Below are positions 58,159 through 64,000 of a stretch of 64,000 nucleotides of DNA, one piece after another. A program made the position numbers and the translations under genes. The notes beneath the pieces are model-generated. The model made no database searches and was not told the DNA's origin. It saw only the letters and a program-made list of their open reading frames with translations. Origin of the DNA: Formicincola oecophyllae (GTDB taxonomy: Bacteria > Pseudomonadota > Alphaproteobacteria > Acetobacterales > Acetobacteraceae); NCBI RefSeq assembly GCF_006542395.2, contig NZ_CP038231.1, positions 248,001 to 312,000 on the forward strand, in the 5' to 3' direction. Within the stretch, counting starts at the first letter, position 1. Each line of letters starts with the position of its first letter.

Positions 58159-58725
58159 TCAGGACTGGGGCTGGGGGCCAGCAGTGGGTTTTGCGTTCGA
58201 AGCCGTGGCACCTGCCGTGGGGGCAGCTTCTTGCGCAGCTTTGGGGGCTGCGGTTTGTGGCTTGGACAGCAATTTGGGCGCAGCTGAAGGTTCCGTGGAC
58301 GGCGCCCCTGCAGGCGGTTCGTAAGGGCGCCCAGGCTGGCTTTCCCCTGGCGCAGGCTCCTGGCCAGGCAGGACCATGCTGGCAGCCAGCTCCGTTAGGG
58401 CGCGTTCCAAATGGTTCAAGCGCGCTACAGCCTGCGCCTCAAGGCGCTTGGCCTGGGTGCGTTCCTGCGCGAAACGGTTTTGGACGTCATCACCATGGCT
58501 GGCCAGGCGTTTTTCAAAAGCTGCGCGGGCATCGTCCTTTTCATCGGCCATCAACAGCGCAGTCAGGAAAAGGGCGTGGCTTTCGCTGGTGGGGGCAAGG
58601 TGCTGGCGCACCATGTCCAGCTTTTTCTCAACTTCGTCTGCCAGCTCGCGCACGCGTTTCTCATCACCATCGCTGCAAGCCACAGGAAAGGTTGATGTGC
58701 CAATGGTTATTCTGAGCTGGGCCAC
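58159..58725 (-). CDS. zapA: Cell division protein ZapA with Pro/Ala tail
   Basis: Promotes FtsZ bundling at midcell. 188 residues. The conserved head is TIGTSTFPVACSDGDEKRVRELADEVEKKLD, followed by the coiled-coil helix ESHALFLTALLMADEKDDARAAFEKRL. The last 75 residues are Pro/Ala/Ser-rich and disordered, an addition to the about 110-residue E. coli protein. Just upstream of the 6S RNA candidate and downstream of a small coiled-coil gene. Confidence 0.88.
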   Translation of the reverse strand: MAQLRITIGTSTFPVACSDGDEKRVRELADEVEKKLDMVRQHLAPTSESHALFLTALLMADEKDDARAAFEKRLASHGDDVQNRFAQERTQAKRLEAQAVARLNHLERALTELAASMVLPGQEPAPGESQPGRPYEPPAGAPSTEPSAAPKLLSKPQTAAPKAAQEAAPTAGATASNAKPTAGPQPQS

Positions 58726-58727
58726 GG

Positions 58728-59051
58728 TCAGCCTTCGCTTCCGCTGGCGCTTTCAGGGGTTTTGGCATCAGGGGCGGTGTCAGCCAGCAAAGTGCGCAGC
58801 TGGCCTTCAACCTCACCCAGGCGCTGCCCAAGGGCCTGAAGAGCCCCTTCAAGGGCTGTGCGCTCAGTCTGCAGGAGGGCTTCGCGCTGCCGGAACGATT
58901 CAGCCAAGCCTTGCATGGCCTTTTCAGCGCGCGCCAATCCTTCGCCCAAGGCATTATTAGCTGCAGGGGCCGCGCTTGCGCCGTCAGTTGATGAAAGGGA
59001 AGGTGATGAAACGGAAGGGGCTGCTGCGGTCTGTGGGCTTTTGTCTGTCAT
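58728..59051 (-). CDS. Small coiled-coil protein upstream of zapA
   Basis: 107 residues. A Ser/Ala-rich N-terminus (about 35 residues) is followed by one long helix, GLARAEKAMQGLAESFRQREA and on, with Leu/Ala heptads, then an acidic tail. It resembles the small DUF4164-type coiled-coil proteins next to zapA in other alphaproteobacteria. Two bases separate it from zapA, so translation is coupled. Confidence 0.65.
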   Translation of the reverse strand: MTDKSPQTAAAPSVSSPSLSSTDGASAAPAANNALGEGLARAEKAMQGLAESFRQREALLQTERTALEGALQALGQRLGEVEGQLRTLLADTAPDAKTPESASGSEG

Positions 59052-59219
59052 GACATCCTCCTGATGGCCTTTTCCACGATCCCTATATAAAGGATGTTCC
59101 CTCAGCTGAGGGATAGATTGCAGTCAAAACGTTCGAAAAGAACACTTCAAATAGAACGTCCTGTAGCGTCACAACCCAGGCCATGGCTTGGAAGTCTGCA
59201 GCCTTGGCAGGGAAAGGCT

Positions 59220-59687
59220 ATGATGGCAGCCACCATGCCAGAAAAACCGCTTAAAAACACCACTGCACCCCAACTTGCCTTCCCAGAATCCGCCCTGATG
59301 CTGGAAAACGCTGCCCAACTGGCGGCCTTGGCAGCTTTTTTGGAAAACTCACCTCCCGCAACCATCCTACTGGTTTCACCGCCAGGCGCTGGCCGGGCAC
59401 TGGGGGTGCCTTGGTGGCAGGCCCTGCAGGAATTGGCTGGGGAACTGTTCAGCATGAATGGGGCGGCCCGGCGCCACAGGTTTTTCTGGGCACTTGATTG
59501 CGCTGATTCACCTGCTTTCGCCCTCCAGGCCCTGCAGCCAGAGCGCGGTCCTGCGAGTGATTATGCCATATGCCGCAACCTGCGTGCCAAATTGGCAGAG
59601 CCATGGGCTGACCGCATTCTGCCCTGCCCCCCGCCAACGCTTAGAGTGGAGCGCTACGTTACGTCCCGTGAATCCACCGTGAGGTAA
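59220..59687 (+). CDS. Small soluble protein, function unknown
   Basis: 155 residues from the ATG at 59220, with AGGGAAAGG just upstream; the frame opens further upstream with a Lys/Arg-rich, unlikely N-terminus. The body has TILLVSPPGAGRALGVPWWQAL, ELFSMNGAARRHRFFWALDCADSPAFALQAL and a basic end. No catalytic motif recognised. It is 59 bases upstream of the ThiE-like gene and probably shares its transcript. Confidence 0.6.
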   Translation: MMAATMPEKPLKNTTAPQLAFPESALMLENAAQLAALAAFLENSPPATILLVSPPGAGRALGVPWWQALQELAGELFSMNGAARRHRFFWALDCADSPAFALQALQPERGPASDYAICRNLRAKLAEPWADRILPCPPPTLRVERYVTSRESTVR

Positions 59688-59746
59688 GGCCCCCTCTGGA
59701 CGCAAAAACATGTTCTGGCTAGGCCATGCGTGGTAAAGGGGCCCCC

Positions 59747-60433
59747 ATGGCCCATCACAACAGCATGAACATGACCAAGCTTTACCCCATCATCACCGAA
59801 GCGCTGCTTGAACAGCCTGCGGCGCGGCAGAAGCTCCTTGACCAACTGCCAGCGCTTTTGAAGCGCGATGATGTGGCAGCCCTGCGTTTGCCTGTGGCCA
59901 AAGCGCCCTTCCCACCTTTTCTTAACGCCCTTATCACGCTTTGCCATGAAAGCGGCACTGCCTTGATGGCCATGCCACTGCCCCCTGAACGGGCGCGCTC
60001 CCTGCCACTGAACGCCAAGAGCGCTGGCCAGCAGCGCTTGGACGGACTTCACGCCAGCAGCCTGGGGGCGTGGCAGGCCTTGCCACGCTTCACCGGTCAT
60101 GATGCCCCTCAAACCGGTTGTTGCTGCGCCAGCCTTGATGAGGCCATGCAAGCTGGTGAGGCCGGTGCTGATTATGTTTCGTTCCAAGCCACTGAAGTGG
60201 CGTTCTTCACGCTTTGGAACGCCATGGCTGAGCTGCCAGCTGTGGCTGAATGCGGCGGCACACCCGAAAGCTGGCCAGACATGGCGCGCCAAGCGGCCAT
60301 GGCTGGGGCTGACTTCGTGGCTTTCCCCCTGCCTGTGACTGATGACGGCACACTCGATAGCGCAGCGATCGATGCCCTGGGCGCTGCAGTACTGGAGGGT
60401 TCAGCCCACCATCTGGCAGGGGAAGGTGCGTAG
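59747..60433 (+). CDS. ThiE-like (thiamine-phosphate-synthase fold) protein
   Basis: 228 residues. TIM-barrel pattern resembling thiamine-phosphate synthase: KLYPIITEALL, RLDGLHASSLGAWQAL, CASLDEAMQAGEAGADYVSFQA and AGADFVAFPLPVTDDG. Family-specific catalytic features (the GVHLGQ-DL motif and the SxxT/K loop) are not convincing, so it may be a non-catalytic relative or a different enzyme of this fold. No TPP riboswitch is seen upstream. Shares its transcript with the gene at 59220. Confidence 0.5.
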   Translation: MAHHNSMNMTKLYPIITEALLEQPAARQKLLDQLPALLKRDDVAALRLPVAKAPFPPFLNALITLCHESGTALMAMPLPPERARSLPLNAKSAGQQRLDGLHASSLGAWQALPRFTGHDAPQTGCCCASLDEAMQAGEAGADYVSFQATEVAFFTLWNAMAELPAVAECGGTPESWPDMARQAAMAGADFVAFPLPVTDDGTLDSAAIDALGAAVLEGSAHHLAGEGA

Positions 60434-60525
60434 CACCCCTGAAGATCCTCAGTGGTCCAGGCGTGGTCCAGGCCGCTTAAGTGCTTGAGCCCCCCCGCAG
60501 CAGGGCCTGGACAGGGGTTTTCATA

Positions 60526-60927
60526 TCAGCAGCCATTGCCGCGCATTTTCCAGCTAATGACGATGTTGTTAGTGATGTCAAACGTGGTGCTGCAGCTGTA
60601 GGTGGTGGCGTAACCGCCGCTCCACCCCCAACCAGGACCATCCCAATAGCCCCATGGACCACCACCCCAACCCCAGCCCCAGCCAGGACCATCAGACGTG
60701 TAGTCGGTGATGGTGGCGCTATAGGCAAGGAAGGTGTGCCCCCCCACTTGGTAGCTTGAATTGGGCACGCCAAAAGTTTCAATCAACTTCAGCTCGCTTT
60801 GCCCCACCATGCTGTTGAGCACCTGGGCATTTTGCAAGGCGGGCGCAGCACAGGCTGAAGCCAGCAACGCAAGCGCCAGGCCAACACCAGCGCGGCGGGA
60901 CAGAAAGGGTTTTTCCATGGAAGTCAT
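60526..60927 (-). CDS. Gly/Trp-rich lipoprotein
   Basis: 133 residues with a lipoprotein signal, SRRAGVGLALALLASAC (Cys26). The mature part opens with ALQNAQVLNSMVGQSELKLIETFGVPNSSYQVGG, similar in layout to SmpA/OmlA-like small domains, then a run of Gly-Trp repeats (about residues 79-103), then a Cys-rich end with DITNNIVISWKMRGNGC. Function unknown. It may help fold or anchor envelope proteins (inference). Confidence 0.6.
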   Translation of the reverse strand: MTSMEKPFLSRRAGVGLALALLASACAAPALQNAQVLNSMVGQSELKLIETFGVPNSSYQVGGHTFLAYSATITDYTSDGPGWGWGWGGGPWGYWDGPGWGWSGGYATTYSCSTTFDITNNIVISWKMRGNGC

Positions 60928-61128
60928 CCGATTGAAAATCAGGTGGGACCAAAGCCAGGCATGGGCCTGGGACTGAACTGATGGGTGGGAAGGCTGCGCA
61001 CTTGGGCAGGTAGGGTGACGATTGCGGGCGTTTCAAGAGTTACCATCCCGGCACCTGTCTGGCCACCACCCCAGTCAGGGCAACCTTTGAGGAAGCGCCG
61101 CCTAAGCATTGCGCTTGCTCAGCGCTGT

Positions 61129-62217
61129 TTAAAACTGCACGTCCTGAATGCGCCCTGCCCCCGTGGCCAACATGACCAGCCGATCGAACCCCAGGGCGAT
61201 GCCACAGGTTGGCGGCATGTGGGGAACAGCCTCAAGGAACGCTTCATCAAGCGCCCAATCCTGGTCAGGGTGAAGGTGCAGCCGCTGGGCGCGGTCGCGC
61301 TGGAAGCGTTGCCGTTGCTCAACCCCATCAGTAAGTTCATCAAACGCGTTAGCTAGTTCCAACCCCCCTGCGTAAAGCTCAAAACGCAGTGCCACGCGCC
61401 CATTATCAGCGCGGCGGCGCGCTAGGGCAGCTTGGGGGGCTGGCCAGTCAGTCAAGAACGTTGGGCGCGCAACGCCAAGATGTGGCTCCACATGTTCCAT
61501 CATCAAACGAAAGAACAAGTCCTCCCAGCTCTCCTGCCACCCATCGGCATGGCCGCGCCGCTTTGTGCCAGCCGCTTGGGCCAAGGCTTCCACATCCCCT
61601 TCCCAATTGCCTGGCGCCGTCTCCCGCAAGGTCGCCAGCACGCTGCAGCCCACATGGCGCAGGAAGGCATCCTCCACCGTCAGTCTCTCAAAAGGCCCCG
61701 CCAGATCTATGCTGTGCCCGCCACGCTTAACACGGGGCGGCAGGAGGGCACGCAGAAGCCCTTCTGTCTCCGCCATCAACTCAGGCAACGTGAAATAGGG
61801 CCTGTACCATTCCAGCATGGTGAATTCAGGGCTGTGGGTGGCGCTTTCCTCACCGTTGCGCCACACGCGCGCTAATTGAAACAGGCCCTGAACAGGTCCC
61901 TCCCTGTCTATACCTGCCGTGCCGCACAGCGCTGCCAATAGGCGCTTCATGGCAAATTCTGGGCTGGTGTGGAGGAAGTGCCTCTCCACACCGCCTTCAG
62001 GCTTTTCAACCTGCACGGCCATGCAACGCAGGTGAACTTCTTCCCCTGGCACGGGCACCAGGGCTGGCGTCTGCACTTCAAGCAGGCCGCGGGCGGTGAA
62101 GAAGGCCCTCACTCCCGCTGCCATCATGGTGCGCCGTTTGAGGAAGGGCGCCTTCTCAGCCAAGGCGCGCAAGGCATGGGGCAAGGGAGGCGTGGAGGAG
62201 GGGTGATGTTGAACCAT
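61129..62217 (-). CDS. epmA: EF-P--lysine ligase (EpmA, GenX/PoxA type)
   Basis: Truncated lysyl-tRNA synthetase catalytic core (362 residues, no tRNA-binding domain) that attaches beta-lysine to EF-P. From the ATG at 62217. Class II motifs: motif 2 in VQGLFQLARVWRNGEESATHSPEFTMLEWYRPYF, motif 3 in GIALGFDRLVMLATGA. The frame is open for a further 82 codons upstream but runs through epmB territory. Divergent from epmB, 26 bases apart; with epmB and efp it forms a full modification set. Confidence 0.92.
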   Translation of the reverse strand: MVQHHPSSTPPLPHALRALAEKAPFLKRRTMMAAGVRAFFTARGLLEVQTPALVPVPGEEVHLRCMAVQVEKPEGGVERHFLHTSPEFAMKRLLAALCGTAGIDREGPVQGLFQLARVWRNGEESATHSPEFTMLEWYRPYFTLPELMAETEGLLRALLPPRVKRGGHSIDLAGPFERLTVEDAFLRHVGCSVLATLRETAPGNWEGDVEALAQAAGTKRRGHADGWQESWEDLFFRLMMEHVEPHLGVARPTFLTDWPAPQAALARRRADNGRVALRFELYAGGLELANAFDELTDGVEQRQRFQRDRAQRLHLHPDQDWALDEAFLEAVPHMPPTCGIALGFDRLVMLATGAGRIQDVQF

Positions 62218-62243
62218 GCACCGCTCTTTATTACACCCACGCC

Positions 62244-63314
62244 ATGAAAGCAGCCCCGCCCCCTTCACCCCAGCACACCCTCCGCAGCGCCAAGGCCCTG
62301 ATTGAAGCTGGCTTGGCGCCCGCCACTGAGCGCACGGCACTGGAGCATGTGGAAGCGCGCTATGCCGTTGCCGTGCCACCCGTGCTGGCGGCCTTGATTG
62401 AGCCAGGGAACCCTGATGACCCCATCGCGCGCCAGGTCGTCCCCCAAGCGGAGGAGCTTTCAACAGCCCCCCATGAGGTAGAGGACCCCATTGGCGACCA
62501 AGCCCATGAGGTCATGGCAGGACTCATCAGGCGCTACCCTGACAGGGTTCTGTTCAAGCCAGTACTAGTTTGCCCCCTTTACTGCCGCTTCTGTTTCAGG
62601 CGCGCCCATGTTGGGCCAGGCCAAGCGCCTATGCTACCCCCCCACCAGGTGGAGGCGGCGCTGGACTGGGTAGCGGCGCACCCTGAAATCCGCGAAGTGA
62701 TCCTCAGTGGTGGGGACCCTTTCATGCTTTCACCGCGCCGCCTTAGCGCCATCTTCAAGCGCCTTGACGCCATGGCGCATGTGGAGGTAGTGCGCATCCA
62801 CACCCGAATGCTGACCGCCGCCCCAGAAAAACTGGACCAAGCCTTGCTTGAGGTGCTGGGTGCCAGCGCTAAGCCGCTTTGGGTGGTGGCACACATCAAC
62901 CACGCTAAAGAACTGACCAGCCAAGCTGTGCAGGCCGTCAGGGCCCTCATGAGGGTGGGGGTGCCCGTGCTGGCGCAAAGCGTTCTGCTGCGCGGCGTCA
63001 ATGACAGCGTTGAAGGGCTTGGCGGTTTGCTGCGCGCCCTGCTGCGCGCACGCATCAAGCCTTACTACCTGCACCATTTGGATGCGGCGCCAGGAACGGC
63101 CCATTTTCATGTCCCTGTTGAAGAAGGGCGCGCCCTACTGGAAGCGCTGCGCGGTACCATCAGTGGCACCGCCATGCCCACCTACACGCTGGACATCCCG
63201 GGTGGTTACGGCAAAGTGCCCTTGGACGCCGACCACCTCCAGGCCATCCCCCATGGCAACTTCCCAGGCATGGTCAAGGCGCCAGACGGATCGACAAGGA
63301 GCTTCCAGCGTTGA
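62244..63314 (+). CDS. epmB: EF-P lysine 2,3-aminomutase, radical SAM
   Basis: Converts lysine to (R)-beta-lysine for EF-P modification. 356 residues. Radical-SAM cysteines CPLYCRFCFR (Cys-x3-Cys-x2-Cys), then the SAM-binding EVILSGGDPF and VVRIHTRML, and PLP-binding-type HINHAKEL. The C-terminus GGYGKVPL resembles the EpmB/KamA group. Size and the adjoining epmA and efp favour EpmB over catabolic lysine aminomutase (KamA). Confidence 0.92.
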   Translation: MKAAPPPSPQHTLRSAKALIEAGLAPATERTALEHVEARYAVAVPPVLAALIEPGNPDDPIARQVVPQAEELSTAPHEVEDPIGDQAHEVMAGLIRRYPDRVLFKPVLVCPLYCRFCFRRAHVGPGQAPMLPPHQVEAALDWVAAHPEIREVILSGGDPFMLSPRRLSAIFKRLDAMAHVEVVRIHTRMLTAAPEKLDQALLEVLGASAKPLWVVAHINHAKELTSQAVQAVRALMRVGVPVLAQSVLLRGVNDSVEGLGGLLRALLRARIKPYYLHHLDAAPGTAHFHVPVEEGRALLEALRGTISGTAMPTYTLDIPGGYGKVPLDADHLQAIPHGNFPGMVKAPDGSTRSFQR

Positions 63315-63640
63315 TAAACTCCGCAGCCCATCCCACCTTCTTGCCCACGCCACCCAAGTCCTGGCTGGGGCGCCATCCCTTCAACCGTGCCGCTGTCCTC
63401 GCCATGGTTGGACTTTTGTTAGCGGCCTGTGGTGGGGATTACTACGCCACGCCCATTTTCGCTGATGGCCACTGGTACATGGCTGGTGATGCCAATTGCG
63501 TGCACTGGACGGCCAGCCCAAACCACATCACCTGCACCAATGCCCAGGGTAAGGTGGATGGCATCCGCCTGCCCATGAGCAAAGCCGCGCTCGACCAGAT
63601 GATGTGGGAGGATTACCTGGTTGAAGGCGGCCCATACTAA
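63311..63640 (+). CDS. Putative small lipoprotein
   Basis: 109 residues with lipobox LAAC in VLAMVGLLLAAC (Cys40). The TTG at 63311 overlaps the epmB stop by 4 bases; the next ATG (63404) would start inside the hydrophobic core and lose the basic n-region, so an upstream start is needed. The mature part has GDYYATPIFADGHWYMAGDANCVHWTASPNHITC. No known family. Confidence 0.6.
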   Translation: MINSAAHPTFLPTPPKSWLGRHPFNRAAVLAMVGLLLAACGGDYYATPIFADGHWYMAGDANCVHWTASPNHITCTNAQGKVDGIRLPMSKAALDQMMWEDYLVEGGPY

Positions 63641-63884
63641 GCCTCCATAGCGGGGCCGCGTGGCTGTGGCGGCCTTGCCCGTTGGGCCGTGGTCAGGCTA
63701 GAAGTCCCCTTCAGACATGAAGATGTGGCTCATCAAGCCCGATGAGCGGTCCTTTCGCCCTGGTGCAGTAGGCACATGGCCCTTGCTGGCCTGTGCAGAC
63801 ATTGTGGCAGGGCGTGACAAGGGAGCCCTCAGAAGCGGCGCCCACCGCCCCATTCAGCACCAAACCCGCAAGGACTGAAATTCC

Positions 63885-64000
63885 ATGAAGCAGCAAGCCA
63901 ACCTCATCCGCGCAGGCCAGGTCATTGAGCACAATGGCCGCCGCTGGACCGTGCTTAAGCAGCAGATTCTGACCCCAGGCAAAGGGGGTGCCTTCATCCA
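63885..64000 (+). CDS. efp: Elongation factor P, 3'-truncated by window edge
   Basis: The first 38 codons of EF-P: MKQQANLIRAGQVIEHNG and the KOW-type fold ending at the modification loop TPGKGGAFI. Lys33 in PGKGG is the site that EpmA/EpmB would beta-lysylate (E. coli Lys34). EF-P rescues ribosomes stalled at polyproline. Given the many proline-rich proteins in this genome, it is likely important here. The rest lies outside the window. Confidence 0.93.
   Translation, partial: MKQQANLIRAGQVIEHNGRRWTVLKQQILTPGKGGAFI

Noticed and set aside
59688-59746. TPP riboswitch before the ThiE-like gene
   Set aside because: The interval is only about 60 bases and shows no thi-box motif.

Overview
The window is GC-rich DNA from a Gram-negative alphaproteobacterium, most likely an acetic acid bacterium (Acetobacteraceae). 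The evidence is gene order and protein style: lpxC-bamD-recN-ligA, ffh-rpsP-rimM-trmD-rplS, zapA-6S RNA-formyl-THF cyclo-ligase-YmdB, and many short proline- or alanine-rich lipoproteins. Genus is not decidable from the sequence alone. Nearly all of the window is ordinary chromosome, with three regions of accessory character.

Layout. 1-8.5 kb: lpxC (5' end outside the window), bamD, recN, ligA and a CorC/HlyC-like membrane protein. 8.5-10.2 kb: an exported protein ending in a superinfection-immunity-type two-helix domain. 10.3-14.2 kb: three minus-strand tRNAs (Arg, Pro, Asn), gpt, rnhA, thrB, ispH. 14.5-18.6 kb: small lipoproteins, a glycosyltransferase, a coiled-coil protein, a DUF423 protein. 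18.6-21.2 kb: two tandem class I aminotransferases. 21.5-25.4 kb: the ribosomal/SRP cluster on the minus strand. 25.6-32.4 kb: tRNA-Ser followed by a complete type I restriction-modification locus (hsdM-hsdS-hsdR) whose base composition is visibly more AT-rich than its surroundings. 32.5-36.7 kb: a TonB-dependent receptor and a lone tyrosine recombinase. 36.8-39.8 kb: small envelope proteins of unknown function. 39.9-50.2 kb: an alginate-export-type porin diverging from a complete nitrate respiration operon narK-narG-narH-narJ-narI. 50.4-57.9 kb: two nitroreductases, an AlkA-type glycosylase, a DsbA-like protein, a DEAD-box helicase, a RloB-like TOPRIM protein, a YmdB phosphoesterase and 5-formyl-THF cyclo-ligase. 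57.96-58.1 kb: a candidate 6S RNA. 58.2-60.4 kb: zapA, a small coiled-coil gene and a ThiE-like gene. 60.5-64 kb: a Gly/Trp-rich lipoprotein and the EF-P modification set epmA, epmB and the start of efp.

How the parts work together. LpxC and BamD serve the outer membrane; RecN, LigA, RNase HI and AlkA serve DNA repair. NarK would import nitrate and export nitrite, and NarGHI would couple quinol oxidation to nitrate reduction with NarJ as chaperone; no dedicated regulator or molybdenum-cofactor gene is present here. EpmA and EpmB would beta-lysylate EF-P, whose PGKG loop is visible just before the window ends.

Most noteworthy: the restriction locus beside tRNA-Ser; the lone recombinase with a nearby inverted repeat of crossover-site geometry; the palindromes between the porin and narK; a DNA ligase with an extra basic insertion; the immunity-domain fusion; and the stand-alone RloB-like protein. 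I did not find a clear multi-gene system that is wholly new. The best leads are the recombinase locus, the RloB-like gene and the immunity-domain fusion.
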